Shown in pieces: positions 33,713-43,375 of a stretch of 64,000 nt of DNA. Each line of letters starts with the position of its first letter. The stretch's first letter is position 1. The notes beneath the pieces were generated by a model. It worked only from the letters and a program-made list of their open reading frames with translations. It had not been told where the DNA came from and did no database searches. The DNA is from Planctomycetota bacterium (GTDB lineage Bacteria > Planctomycetota > UBA8742 > UBA2392): NCBI GenBank assembly GCA_019636195.1, contig JAHBYA010000001.1, forward strand, positions 34,642 to 98,641, in the 5' to 3' direction. The position numbers and the translations under genes were made by a program.

Positions 33713-34321
33713 ATGGGTCGCTACACAGGGCCGAAGCACCGCGTATCGCGTCGCTTCGCCGAAAACCTGTACGGCAGCAAGAAGACACCGCTGGCCAACA
33801 AACCGTACAAGGCAGGCCAGCACGGCCGCGATGGCCGCCGCGGCAAGGCATCCACCTACAGCCGTGGTTTGAACGAGAAGCAGAAGTTGAAGTTCTATTA
33901 CCAGGTCCGCGAGCGCAGCATTCGCCGGATCTACGAGCAGGCGAATGCCATGCCCGGCAACACCGGGGAAAACATGATGCAGTTGCTTGAGCGGCGCCTC
34001 GACAACATCGTGTACCGCATGGGCTTCGCCCCCACCACGCGCGCCGCGCGGCAGCTTGTGTCCCACGGCCACATTGAGGTCAACGGCCGCAAGGTTGACC
34101 GCGCCAGCTATGTCGTTGATGTCGGCGACAAGGTGGCTGTGCGCCAGAAGAGCAAGAGCCACCTGCAGGTGCAGGAGGCGATTTCGGCCAAGCCGGACCC
34201 GGTCAGCTATGTGCGGGTGGACTTCGAGAAAATCGAGGGCGAGCTGATCCAGGTGCCCAAGCGCAAGGAAATCCCGACGATCGCCAACGAGCGCCTGGTC
34301 ATCGAAATCATGGGCCGCTAG
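33713..34321 (+). CDS. rpsD: 30S ribosomal protein S4 (uS4)
   Basis: 202 aa from ATG 33713, with GAGGA upstream. Starts 'MGRYTGPKHRVSRRFAENLYG', and the S4 RNA-binding domain lies at about 93-155 ('RLDNIVYRMGFAPTTRAARQLVSHGHIEVNGRKV'-type core). S4 nucleates 30S assembly on 16S rRNA. No zinc-binding cysteines are present at the N-terminus, so this is the zinc-independent form. The gene stands alone here, away from rpsM-rpsK-rpoA, and is followed by its own terminator. Its leader contains old repeat sequence. Confidence 0.97.
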   Translation: MGRYTGPKHRVSRRFAENLYGSKKTPLANKPYKAGQHGRDGRRGKASTYSRGLNEKQKLKFYYQVRERSIRRIYEQANAMPGNTGENMMQLLERRLDNIVYRMGFAPTTRAARQLVSHGHIEVNGRKVDRASYVVDVGDKVAVRQKSKSHLQVQEAISAKPDPVSYVRVDFEKIEGELIQVPKRKEIPTIANERLVIEIMGR

Positions 34322-34342
34322 GATTAGCGGGGGCAACCAAGG

Positions 34343-34372
34343 ACAAGGCCGCGGAACAATCCGCGGCCTTGT
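34343..34372 (+). terminator. Terminator after rpsD
   Basis: Perfect 13-bp stem (ACAAGGCCGCGGA with its complement) and ACAA loop, 21 bp past the rpsD stop, followed by TGCTATTC. Confidence 0.7.
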
Positions 34373-34527
34373 TGCTATTCAGGCTTTTGGGGCATCGGTC
34401 ACGCAATGCCGGTCTTGCGCTTCACATTCACGCAAAAGCGGTTGCGGATTGAACTGACGGCACCGGGCCGCCGTTTCTATGCTTAACTTATTCCAGAACC
34501 TTGGCTTGGGGGCCGGGGGAGCCCGAC

Positions 34528-35085
34528 TTGGAGCCTGTCCCGTTCAGTGACGAGGACCTGGTGCGCCGCATTTTGCGCGGCGAGACGGACTTTTTTGAAC
34601 ACGTCATCAAGCGCTATGAGCGACTTGTCTATGGCTTCATGCTGCGCAAGATCAGCGACACGGGCGTCGCGCAGGACCTGGCCCAAGAGACCTTCCTGAT
34701 TTCGTACGAGAACCTTGAGCGCCTGAAGGACCACGCGCGGCTGAAGTCGTGGATCATGGGTATCGCCGGCAACCTGGTGCGCGACCACTACAAACGCCGC
34801 AAGCTGGCTGGCATGCCCGAAGGTATGGACGTTGAGCTGACGGGCCTGGACCCGCTGCAATCCATCGAACAGCAGGAACGCCACGAGTACCTGTACAAGG
34901 CCTTGATGCAGCTGTCCGAGCGCTACCGGGCGGTGCTGATCAAGCGCTACCTGGAAGGTCGTGAGTACAATGAGATCGCGGAGGACCTTGGTCTGTCCGT
35001 CGGGGCGGTCGAAGTGTGTATGCACCGTGCCCGTAAGGCTTTAGCATCAGTCATGAAGGAGTTTCTCCCGGAAGGAGACATTTAG
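34528..35085 (+). CDS. ECF sigma factor paired with the downstream anti-sigma/FecR gene
   Basis: 185 aa from TTG 34528, chosen because GGGGGAG lies 6 bases before it; TTG 34501 would add nine residues without a good site. Region 2: 'FFEHVIKRYERLVYGFMLRK', 'DLAQETFLISYENLERLK', 'LKSWIMGIAGNLVRDHYKRR'. Region 4: 'LSERYRAVLIKRYLEGREYNEIAEDL' and 'SVGAVEVCMHRARKAL'. A typical RpoE-like ECF factor. It is 84 bp ahead of a membrane protein with an anti-sigma-like head, which probably holds it at the membrane until a signal arrives. Confidence 0.9.
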   Translation: MEPVPFSDEDLVRRILRGETDFFEHVIKRYERLVYGFMLRKISDTGVAQDLAQETFLISYENLERLKDHARLKSWIMGIAGNLVRDHYKRRKLAGMPEGMDVELTGLDPLQSIEQQERHEYLYKALMQLSERYRAVLIKRYLEGREYNEIAEDLGLSVGAVEVCMHRARKALASVMKEFLPEGDI

Positions 35086-35169
35086 CACTTTGCGGCATGG
35101 CGAACCCCAAAATTCGCCTGTAACCAAACCTGCAAGACTGCCACCTAAAGACGGAGCGTGGAAAGCGGC

Positions 35170-37059
35170 ATGACACACGAAGAACTTCAAATCCTGATGC
35201 AGCGCGCCATAGACGGCGTCATCGCGGAAAAAGACCGCGAAGTGCTGGCGCGCGCAATCAAAGCCGACCCGCTGCTCAAGTCCGAGTACGATGACTTGCA
35301 GTCGGTCCACGCCGCCACGGAGCAGCTGTTTCGCCAGATTTCGCTGCCTCGTGATTTTGCGCCGCGCGTGATGAAGCGCCTGCAGGGCCTGAATGTGCCA
35401 GCCGACGCGCACCTTGAGCCTGTGCGCCTGCCGGGCCAGCGCCCGGCTGCCAAGCGGGCGCCGATGGCGCGCCTGCATCGCCGCAAGCTGCGTATCTACG
35501 CGGGCATTGCCGCGGTCAGCGCGGCGGCTGCGTTCATCTTGTCCGTTGGCGTCATCACGGGCGCGTTCTCGCGCACCTTGGTGGACAGCCCCGCGGGCAC
35601 ACCATCGACAGACTCTGTGGTCAAGGACAGCCGGGGCGGGCCCGGCAGGGAAGGGGAAAACCGCACCGACCCTTCCAACCTTGGTCACGAGGAGAGGGAA
35701 GCTCCGGCCCCGGATTCGGGGAACGGAGCTTCCCGCGATACTAAGCCCGACAATTTACCAGAGTCTGGCGACGCCGGCAACGAAGCGCCGGTCCGTGAAC
35801 AGCAGCCTGAGGGCAGGCACGCACCCAGGCGCGACGAAGTCGAACAGAAGCCCGAGCAGGGGTCTGAGCCTGACGCGCCAAGCCGTGGCGAACCCGAGAT
35901 GCCCAAAGGCTCGCAGGTGGAAGAACCCTCACAGCCGGCGGCGCGTGAGAAGCCGGGAACGGAAGCCAAGCCTGCCCGCGAACTCGGGCGGCTGGTGATG
36001 TTGGCTGGCCGTGTGGACACGCTGTCGCGAGACGGCAAGTGGACGCGCCTGACTGACGGCGCCGCAGTGCTGAGCGACATGCAGCTCAAGACCAGTGTCA
36101 ACGGCAGCGCAATGCTGATGACCGAGAGCGGCAACCTGGTGATGGGCAAGGCCACAGAACTCAGGTTTGACGACACGGGCACGGCGTCGCTGGTTAAGGG
36201 CGAGGTCGGGCTTGAGCGCGACACCGGCCACGGCGAGGTTTCGCTGGCTTGTGAAGGCTATACGGTGAACCTGCGCGGTGGCTACACGCTGGTCACGCGC
36301 AAGCTTCGCGGTTTCTCGCTGCGGCACGTGGCTGGGTTTGCGTATGTCAGCCATGCACAGCACGAGTCCCTGCTGCTGGATCGCGTCGGCGAAGCGGAAG
36401 TCGATTTCAACAAGGGTTGCGGCATGCTGGTGGTGAAAGACGGCCCCGCGCGCCTGACCGTGCCGGACTGGAGCGGTGAGGCCCGCGCGAGCATGCTGCT
36501 GGCCCGTATCAACGCAGCGCTGGACACCCGCGAAATGAAGCGTGATGAGCGCAGCTACATCGACAACAACCTGCCCAAGGGCGTGGCGCGCCTGATGTGC
36601 CACTCGGTCGATGAAAGCTTTGTCCTTGAGTTCGTGCTGTCCGCGATCGAGAACACGAAGTTCCACGGCAAATTGCTGGTGCAGATCGTCAACGAAGTCG
36701 AAAACGCGTTCTGGGACAAGGCCAACCTTGACCTTGAACTGAGCTTCATTGCGCGTTGCGCAGGCCGCGCCGCCGGCGCCACCGAAGAGTACAAGACCTG
36801 GAAGGCGATGTTTGAGCAGTTGCTGCACCCGCCACAGCCGGCCAACCCGGTGCAGCGCCCCGCGCAGCCGACCAGCAACCCGGACCCGGACTGCCCCGCC
36901 GAGGCGGGCAAGGTCAAGCGCGTCGAGCGCCCGCAGCCGCCCAAGCCGAAGCCCGCGCCCGGCAGCACGGAAGGCGCCGACAAGGGTGGTGAAAAGAAAG
37001 AAGAGAAGAAGGAAGAAAAGAAGGACGACAGCAAGGGCGCGTCGGAAACAGAAAAGTAG
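35170..37059 (+). CDS. Membrane anti-sigma factor-like protein with FecR domain
   Basis: 629 aa from ATG 35170; GTG 35158 is the alternative. The cytoplasmic head (about 1-100, 'EELQILMQRAIDGVIAEKDREV') resembles an anti-sigma domain but lacks the zinc HxxxCxxC. A span lies at about 112-135, followed by a long Pro/Glu/Ser linker to about 270. The FecR-like domain at about 275-440 ('GRLVMLAGRVDTLSRDGKW', 'TELRFDDTGTASLVKGEVGL', 'NLRGGYTLVTRKLRG') is periplasmic. The C-terminal region is helical, ending in a Lys/Glu-rich tail. It should transmit an envelope signal to the adjacent ECF sigma. Confidence 0.82.
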   Translation: MTHEELQILMQRAIDGVIAEKDREVLARAIKADPLLKSEYDDLQSVHAATEQLFRQISLPRDFAPRVMKRLQGLNVPADAHLEPVRLPGQRPAAKRAPMARLHRRKLRIYAGIAAVSAAAAFILSVGVITGAFSRTLVDSPAGTPSTDSVVKDSRGGPGREGENRTDPSNLGHEEREAPAPDSGNGASRDTKPDNLPESGDAGNEAPVREQQPEGRHAPRRDEVEQKPEQGSEPDAPSRGEPEMPKGSQVEEPSQPAAREKPGTEAKPARELGRLVMLAGRVDTLSRDGKWTRLTDGAAVLSDMQLKTSVNGSAMLMTESGNLVMGKATELRFDDTGTASLVKGEVGLERDTGHGEVSLACEGYTVNLRGGYTLVTRKLRGFSLRHVAGFAYVSHAQHESLLLDRVGEAEVDFNKGCGMLVVKDGPARLTVPDWSGEARASMLLARINAALDTREMKRDERSYIDNNLPKGVARLMCHSVDESFVLEFVLSAIENTKFHGKLLVQIVNEVENAFWDKANLDLELSFIARCAGRAAGATEEYKTWKAMFEQLLHPPQPANPVQRPAQPTSNPDPDCPAEAGKVKRVERPQPPKPKPAPGSTEGADKGGEKKEEKKEEKKDDSKGASETEK

Positions 37060-37104
37060 ATTCGGCCTCGGGCTGCAGCCCCCCCGCAGCCCAGCCCCTT
37101 GAGG

Positions 37105-37138
37105 AGCAAGCCGGCTTTCGCCGGCTTGCTTGATTTTT
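37105..37138 (+). terminator. Rho-independent terminator after the sigma/anti-sigma pair
   Basis: Perfect 11-bp stem (AGCAAGCCGGC with complement), TTTC loop, followed by TGATTTTT. Lies 45 bp past the stop at 37059 and faces the convergent fmdB-like gene. Confidence 0.85.
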
Positions 37139-37142
37139 CGGG

Positions 37143-37412
37143 CTATTCGCCGGAAGGCTTGCTGCCACTCTTGCTCTCGGAGGGCTTGCTTTCTGCCGGC
37201 TTGCTTTCGCTTTTGCCCTCGCCGCCCTTGCGGGCGTAGTCGGTCAGGTAGAACCCGCTGCCCTTGAAGATCAGCCCCCCGCCGGTACCAATCAGCCGCT
37301 TCACCTTGCGCTTGCCGCACTCGGGGCAGACCTTGATCGGCTTGGCGCTGATGCTCTGGAACGCCTCAAACTTGTGGCCGCAATCGGGGCACTGGTAGTC
37401 GTAGGTCGGCAT
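37143..37412 (-). CDS. FmdB-type zinc-ribbon protein
   Basis: 89 aa. Begins 'MPTYDYQCPDCGHKFEAFQS' and has two CxxC knuckles (CPDC, CPEC), the FmdB-family regulatory zinc ribbon, then 'GTGGGLIFKGSGFYLTDYARK'. The tail is a low-complexity Ser/Lys/Glu stretch. Role unproven in most bacteria. It is the last gene of the dnaJ-grpE string, two bases after the grpE stop, so it is likely co-expressed with the chaperones. Confidence 0.92.
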   Translation of the reverse strand: MPTYDYQCPDCGHKFEAFQSISAKPIKVCPECGKRKVKRLIGTGGGLIFKGSGFYLTDYARKGGEGKSESKPAESKPSESKSGSKPSGE

Positions 37413-37414
37413 GT

Positions 37415-38059
37415 TTATCCCCGCTTGTTGACCCGCACCTTTGTGGCGCGCAGCACACGGTCGTGCATTTTCCAGCCGCGCTCAAGTTCGGTCGTAACGG
37501 TGTTGTCGGGCAGGTCGTCCCGATTGTCCATCATCAGCGCTTCATGGTACGCGGGATCAAACGGCTGGCCCTGTGCTTCAATCGGTGTGACGTCATGGCG
37601 CGCCAGTGCCTCCGTGAACATCCGGGCAATGAGTTGAACACCGTCATGCAGGGACTTGAAGTCCTGCGATTTGCCGGCGGCTTCAAGCGCGCGGGCCAGG
37701 TTGTCGATCACCGGCAGCAGGTCGCGCGCAAGGCTGCCGGCGGCAAACTTCGCGCTGTCCTGCTGTTCGCGGCGCAGGCGCTTGATGGTGTTGTCCATCT
37801 CGGCCTGTGCGCGGCGCGCGACGTCCAGCCAGTGGTCGGACTTGGCTGCCTGTTCAGCCAGCGCCACCAGCTCTTCGTCCGTGAGTTTGCGCAACTGCTT
37901 GGCTTTCTGCTTCAGCGGAACATCCTGCGCGGCAATCTGTTCGCCGTGCCTCGCGGCCTGGGCCGTGGCTGCATCGTGCGCGTCGTGCAGCGCCTTGTCC
38001 GCCTCGTGGGTTTCCTCGGGCTGACTTTCGGGGATGACCTGTTTGTGTTCGTCGGGCAT
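37415..38059 (-). CDS. grpE: Nucleotide exchange factor GrpE
   Basis: 214 aa. Releases ADP from DnaK in the Hsp70 cycle. The N-terminal half is acidic and helical coiled coil ('LTDEELVALAEQ', 'ARRAQAEMDNTIKRLRREQQD'), and the C-terminal beta domain carries the family signature 'GVQLIARMFTEALARHDVTPIEAQGQPFDPAYHEALM' in parts, ending 'GWKMHDRVLRATKVRV'. It lies between dnaJ and the fmdB-like gene. dnaK itself is not in the window. Confidence 0.95.
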   Translation of the reverse strand: MPDEHKQVIPESQPEETHEADKALHDAHDAATAQAARHGEQIAAQDVPLKQKAKQLRKLTDEELVALAEQAAKSDHWLDVARRAQAEMDNTIKRLRREQQDSAKFAAGSLARDLLPVIDNLARALEAAGKSQDFKSLHDGVQLIARMFTEALARHDVTPIEAQGQPFDPAYHEALMMDNRDDLPDNTVTTELERGWKMHDRVLRATKVRVNKRG

Positions 38060-38077
38060 GTCTTTCTACCGTTGATT

Positions 38078-38105
38078 CCCGTCGCTTGCGCTCCGGGCTC
38101 CTGTT
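38078..38105. repeat. Intergenic repeat copy A in the chaperone cluster
   Basis: The stretch starting CCCGTCGCTTGCGCTCCGGG matches 41701-41727 at about 25 of 28 positions with one gap. Both copies lie in spacers immediately ahead of a chaperone gene (here grpE, there groES) in the same orientation. It resembles short dispersed intergenic repeats of planctomycetes. Confidence 0.5.
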
Positions 38106-38122
38106 GCCGTGTTTGCGGGCGG

Positions 38123-39244
38123 CTACTTGCTCAGCATCTTCTTAACCTTGTCGAGGAACGTTTTTCTTTCCGGAGTGATGTTCTGTTCTTCGGTTTCGGC
38201 GTATTCGCGCAGCAGCTTCTCCTGCTCCTTGGTCAGCTTTTTGGGCACTTCAATGATGATTTCCACCAGCTGGTCGCCCTGTCCGCCATCGAGCCTCGGA
38301 AAGCCCTCACCCTTCATGCGCAGCACACTGCCGCCCTGGCTGCCGCGCTCGATTTTGAGTTCGCTGCGCCCGCGCAGGGTCGGTACTTCAATCTTTGCGC
38401 CCAGAGCCGCCTGGGCAAAACCAACCGGCAGCTCCAGATAAACGTCTGCACCGGCGCGCTTGAACAGCGGGTGCGGCCGGACGCGGATATCGCACAACAG
38501 GTCGCCCGGCGGGCCCCCCGCTTCGCCGCCTTCGCCCTCGCCGCCCACGCGCATGGTCATGCCGTCTTCGATGCCGGCAGGAATCTTGATCGTAATCTCG
38601 CGCTCTTTCATCACGCGGCCGCTGCCGCTGCATGTGCCGCACGGGTCGGCGATGACTTCGCCGCGGCCGCTGCACCGCGGACAGGTGCTGCGCATGCTGA
38701 AAAAGCCCGCGCTGGTCATTACCACGCCCGCGCCCTCGCACTGGGGACAGGCGCTGGGACGTGTGCCGGGTTTTGCGCCGGTGCCGTCGCAGGTTTCACA
38801 GCTTTCGGCGCGGCGAATGTTGATGGTCTTCTGTGTGGACTCAACAGGGTCGGTGAAGTCAAGGTCCAGCGAGCAGCGCAACGAGGCGCCGCGGCGCGCG
38901 CGGCTGCGAGTGCGTGACGCACCGCCGAACAGGTCGCTGAACACGGTGCTGCCGCCGAAGATTTCGCTGAACGCGCTGAAGATGTCATCAACACTGCTGA
39001 AGCCCGCGCCGCCCGGAAAGCCGTTGCCGGCGTGCCCGAAGGTGTCGTACTGGCGGCGCTTGTCGTCGTCGGACAACACGGCGTAGGCATCCGCGGCCTC
39101 TTTGAAGTTGGCCTCCGCCTCGGCATCGCCGGGGTTGCGGTCGGGGTGGTACTTGAGCGCCAGCTTGTGGTAGGCCTTTTTGAGGTCGGCCTTGCTGGCG
39201 TTCTTTTCCACGCCCAAAACTTCATAGTAGTCGCGTTTGCCCAT
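38123..39244 (-). CDS. dnaJ: Chaperone DnaJ (type I Hsp40)
   Basis: 373 aa. J domain at about 3-70 with the HPD motif in 'YHPDRNPGD'; Gly/Phe-rich segment about 75-110; four zinc-binding CxxCxGxG repeats at about 145-210 ([32 protein letters not shown]); C-terminal substrate-binding domain to the end. Delivers clients to DnaK and stimulates its ATPase. The preceding terminator ends only about 15 bp before its ATG, leaving little room for a separate promoter. Confidence 0.96.
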   Translation of the reverse strand: MGKRDYYEVLGVEKNASKADLKKAYHKLALKYHPDRNPGDAEAEANFKEAADAYAVLSDDDKRRQYDTFGHAGNGFPGGAGFSSVDDIFSAFSEIFGGSTVFSDLFGGASRTRSRARRGASLRCSLDLDFTDPVESTQKTINIRRAESCETCDGTGAKPGTRPSACPQCEGAGVVMTSAGFFSMRSTCPRCSGRGEVIADPCGTCSGSGRVMKEREITIKIPAGIEDGMTMRVGGEGEGGEAGGPPGDLLCDIRVRPHPLFKRAGADVYLELPVGFAQAALGAKIEVPTLRGRSELKIERGSQGGSVLRMKGEGFPRLDGGQGDQLVEIIIEVPKKLTKEQEKLLREYAETEEQNITPERKTFLDKVKKMLSK

Positions 39245-39258
39245 TTAGTACCGCTTGG

Positions 39259-39291
39259 AAAAAGGGCCCGGAGGTACTCCCCCGGGCCCTT
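39259..39291 (-). terminator. Rho-independent terminator between groEL2 and dnaJ
   Basis: Read on the minus strand, a 10-bp stem (AAGGGCCCGG paired across a 10-base loop) is followed directly by TTTTTCC. It begins 20 bp past the groEL2 stop (39311) and ends about 15 bp before the dnaJ ATG, so it can act as an attenuator for dnaJ-grpE-fmdB. Confidence 0.8.
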
Positions 39292-39310
39292 GGTCATTAG
39301 ACTTACCCGG

Positions 39311-40918
39311 CTAGGCCGTGGCGCCGGCGACCTTCTTCTCTTTCTTCTTCAGGTCGGTCACCAGCGTGTTGGTTGTCAGCATCAGGCCCGCGATGCTGGC
39401 CGCGTTCTGGATTGCGCAACGGGCGACCTTGGTCGGGTCGAGCACACCGAACTTGAACATGTCGCCGTACTCACCGGTCAGGGCGTTGAACCCGTCCGAG
39501 TCCTTCTTCCTTTCTTTCAGGGTCTCGACAACGTCGATGCCGTCAAAGCCGGCATTGCTCGCGATTGTGCGCGCCGGGGCTTCCAGTGCATCGGCCAGAA
39601 TCTCGGCGCCGACCTTTTCATCGCCCTTGAAGCTGGCTGCGCGGATAGCCTGGCTGGCGCGCAGGTACGCAAGCCCGCCGCCCGGCACCACGCCTTCCTG
39701 CTTGGCGGCCTTGGTGGCATTGAGCGCGTCTTCAACGCGGAACTTGCGCTCTTTCATCTCGGCTTCGGTGTGGCCGCCGACCTTGATTTGCGCGACGCCG
39801 CCGGTCAGCTTGGCCAGCCGTTCCTGCAGCTTTTCCTTGTCGTAGTTGCTGGTGCTCTGCTCAATCTGCGTGCGCAACTGGGTGATGCGCTCATCGACCG
39901 CCTTCTTCTTGCCGCCGCCTTCGATGATGGTCGTGTTGTCCTTGTCAATCTCGATGCGCTTGGCGCTGCCCAGCACGCCGATGTCGAGGTTTTCCAGCTT
40001 CTGGCCCAGGTCTTCGGTGATGCACTGGCCGCCGGTGAGGATCGCGATGTCTTCAAGCATTGCCTTGCGGCGGTCGCCGAAGCCCGGCGCCTTGACTGCT
40101 GCAACCTGGAGCCGGCCGTGCAGGCGGTTCAGCACCAGCATCGCCAGCACTTCATTTTCAATGTCTTCGGCGATGATCAGCAGCGGCGCGCCCATGCCCG
40201 CGACTTTTTCGAGGATCGGCAACAGCTCACGCACGCTGCTGATCTTCTTTTCATAAATCAGGATCTTGGCGTTCTCGTACTCAACGATCAGCTCGTTGGG
40301 GTTGGTGATGAAGTAGGGCGACATGTAGCCCTTGTCGAAGCGCATGCCGTCAACGTAGTCCAGCTCGGTCTCAAGGCCTTTGCCTTCTTCGATCGTGACC
40401 ACGCCCTCTTCGCCGACTTTGTCGATGGCCTGGGCCATCAGCGCGCCGATTTCAGCGTCCTGGTTGGCGCTGATTGTGGCAACGGCCTTCAGTTCGTCGG
40501 TGTTGCGGATCTTCTTGGTGTTGTCCTTCAGCCACCCCACCGCAACTTCAACGGCCTTGTCGATGCCACGCTTGATGTCCTGCGGATTGTGGCCGTGGGC
40601 CGCGACGCGCAGGCCTTCGTCGATGATGGCGTTGGCGATTACCGTGGCGGTGGTGGTGCCATCGCCGGCTTCGTCGTTGGTCTTGCTGGCAACTTCCATG
40701 ACCAGCTTGGCGCCCATGTTTTCAAAGGGGTCCTCAAGCTCGACGTCCTTGGCGACGGTCACGCCGTCGTTGACTACCAGCGGCGCGCCGAAAGACTTTT
40801 GCAGAATCACGTTGCGGCCGGCGGGGCCCATGGTGGCGCTGACCGCGCGGGCCAGCTTGCGCGCGCCGTCAGCAAGTTTGCGGCTGGCTTCAACGTCGAA
40901 CAGAATCTGTTTGCTCAT
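39311..40918 (-). CDS. groEL: Chaperonin GroEL, second copy
   Basis: 535 aa. All 60-kDa chaperonin landmarks are present: 'SKQILFDVEASRKLADGARKLA', ATP-site 'GPAGRNVILQ' and 'VNDGVTVAKDVEL', '[15 protein letters not shown]', 'GGVAQIKVGGHTEAEMKERKFRVEDALNATKAA' in parts and 'VVPGGGLAYL'. The C-terminus ends 'KKEKKVAGATA' with no Gly-Gly-Met tail, unlike housekeeping GroELs. CGGAGAA gives it its own ribosome binding site. groES plus this gene would be the classical pair, but the GxxExxY element separates them. Confidence 0.95.
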   Translation of the reverse strand: MSKQILFDVEASRKLADGARKLARAVSATMGPAGRNVILQKSFGAPLVVNDGVTVAKDVELEDPFENMGAKLVMEVASKTNDEAGDGTTTATVIANAIIDEGLRVAAHGHNPQDIKRGIDKAVEVAVGWLKDNTKKIRNTDELKAVATISANQDAEIGALMAQAIDKVGEEGVVTIEEGKGLETELDYVDGMRFDKGYMSPYFITNPNELIVEYENAKILIYEKKISSVRELLPILEKVAGMGAPLLIIAEDIENEVLAMLVLNRLHGRLQVAAVKAPGFGDRRKAMLEDIAILTGGQCITEDLGQKLENLDIGVLGSAKRIEIDKDNTTIIEGGGKKKAVDERITQLRTQIEQSTSNYDKEKLQERLAKLTGGVAQIKVGGHTEAEMKERKFRVEDALNATKAAKQEGVVPGGGLAYLRASQAIRAASFKGDEKVGAEILADALEAPARTIASNAGFDGIDVVETLKERKKDSDGFNALTGEYGDMFKFGVLDPTKVARCAIQNAASIAGLMLTTNTLVTDLKKKEKKVAGATA

Positions 40919-40959
40919 ATCGGTTTCTCCGGTCCCGCCTCCGTTGCAACATCCGTATT

Positions 40960-41377
40960 GAAAACAGAGTTACAGAGTAACGGAGGGATTGGTCAGTCTC
41001 TTGAGTCCTTCTTTCAGCAGCGGCACGTTCCAGTGGATCAGCAACCCTACGGGCAATCCTGTCAGCTTCAGGTAGGTGATGACTTGCGCCTGATGCACAG
41101 GAAGCAGTTTTTCAACAGCCTTCAACTCAATGACAACGCTTTCGCTAATGATCAGGTCAACCCTGTATCCGCAGTCCAGCGCAACGCCCTTGTAGCGCAC
41201 CGGCACTGCCACCTCGGACCGCACTTGCAGTCCTCGAAGTTCAAGTTCATGCACAAAGCACGGCGTGCAGGCTGACTCCAACAGACCGGGCCCCAATGCC
41301 CGATGCACTTCGATGGCGGCGCCGATAATCGCCCCCGTCAGTAAGTCCAGCCTCTGTTTCTCTGTTGCTCCGTTTTC
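40960..41377. mobile_element. Candidate mobile element: 27-bp terminal inverted repeats around a GxxExxY nuclease-like gene
   Basis: The left terminus 40960-40986 and the right terminus 41351-41377 are inverted copies identical at 22 of 27 positions, both starting GAAAAC and built from three 8-bp units (consensus TCYGTNNC on the opposite strand). They enclose a single gene and sit in the groES-groEL2 spacer, starting 11 bp after the groES stop. Similarity stops sharply inside and outside the repeats. No target-site duplication is obvious. Mobility is inferred. Confidence 0.6.
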
Positions 41378-41380
41378 CAA
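40970..41380 (-). CDS. GxxExxY family protein (PD-(D/E)XK nuclease-like)
   Basis: 136 aa from TTG 41380; TTG 41395 is an alternative overlapping groES. The family core is clear: 'IIGAAIEVHRALGPGLLESAC', where the naming motif GxxExxY has Cys in place of Tyr, then 'YKGVALDCGYRVDLIISE' and 'VVIELKAVEKL'. Asp in 'RVDLI' and the Glu-x-Lys of 'IELKA' fit a PD-(D/E)XK active site, so DNA cleavage is plausible but unproven. Both ends of the protein ('ENGATEKQR' and 'PSVTL') are encoded by the terminal inverted repeats. Inserted between groES and groEL2 with no chaperone-related feature. Confidence 0.88.
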   Translation of the reverse strand: MENGATEKQRLDLLTGAIIGAAIEVHRALGPGLLESACTPCFVHELELRGLQVRSEVAVPVRYKGVALDCGYRVDLIISESVVIELKAVEKLLPVHQAQVITYLKLTGLPVGLLIHWNVPLLKEGLKRLTNPSVTL

Positions 41381-41387
41381 ACCGCAC

Positions 41388-41681
41388 CTACTCAATGATC
41401 GCCAGGATTTCCGCTTCGCGCATGATCTTGTGCTCTACGCCGTCAATCTTGACGTCGCTGCCGCTGTAGCGGCCGAACATCACAGTGTCGCCGCGCTTCA
41501 CGCCGGGCTCAACGCGCTTGCCGTTCTTCAGCATGCGGCCGGGTCCGGTGGCGATCACTTCGCCCTTCAGCGGCTTTTCCTGTGCAGTGTCCGGCAGCAC
41601 GATGCCGCCTGCGGTGCGCTCTTCGGCGCTGGCCGGTTTGATCACAATGTAGTCGTCCAGGGGACGCAGTTTGGTTGCCAT
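41388..41681 (-). CDS. groES: Co-chaperonin GroES
   Basis: 97 aa, normal length. 'KLRPLDDYIVIKPASAEERTAGGIVLPDTAQEKP' includes the mobile loop that docks on GroEL; 'GEVIATGPGR' and 'GDTVMFGRYSGSDVKIDG' complete the fold. It caps the GroEL ring during folding. The gene follows groEL1 by 56 bp and precedes the GxxExxY element. The order groEL1-groES-groEL2 means either ring could be its partner. Confidence 0.96.
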   Translation of the reverse strand: MATKLRPLDDYIVIKPASAEERTAGGIVLPDTAQEKPLKGEVIATGPGRMLKNGKRVEPGVKRGDTVMFGRYSGSDVKIDGVEHKIMREAEILAIIE

Positions 41682-41700
41682 GTCTCTTTCTCCGAAACTG

Positions 41701-41728
41701 CCCTCGCTTGTGCTTCGGGCTCCTGTTC
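41701..41728. repeat. Intergenic repeat copy B in the chaperone cluster
   Basis: Begins CCCTCGCTTGTGCTTCGGG and continues CTCCTGTT, almost the same as 38078-38105. It lies in the groEL1-groES spacer. Confidence 0.5.
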
Positions 41729-41737
41729 GCCGGTATG

Positions 41738-43375
<1,638 letters not shown>

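Noticed and set aside
37463..38917. 484-codon open frame antisense to grpE and dnaJ
   Set aside because: Overlaps two certain genes and shows no start signal or family motif.
39032..41275. 747-codon open frame antisense to groEL2 and dnaJ
   Set aside because: Shadow of the conserved chaperone frames, with repetitive His/Gln/Leu composition typical of antisense frames.
40940..41400. Target-site duplication flanking the GxxExxY element
   Set aside because: Bases just outside the two terminal repeats do not match each other, so the insertion mechanism cannot be read from flanks.
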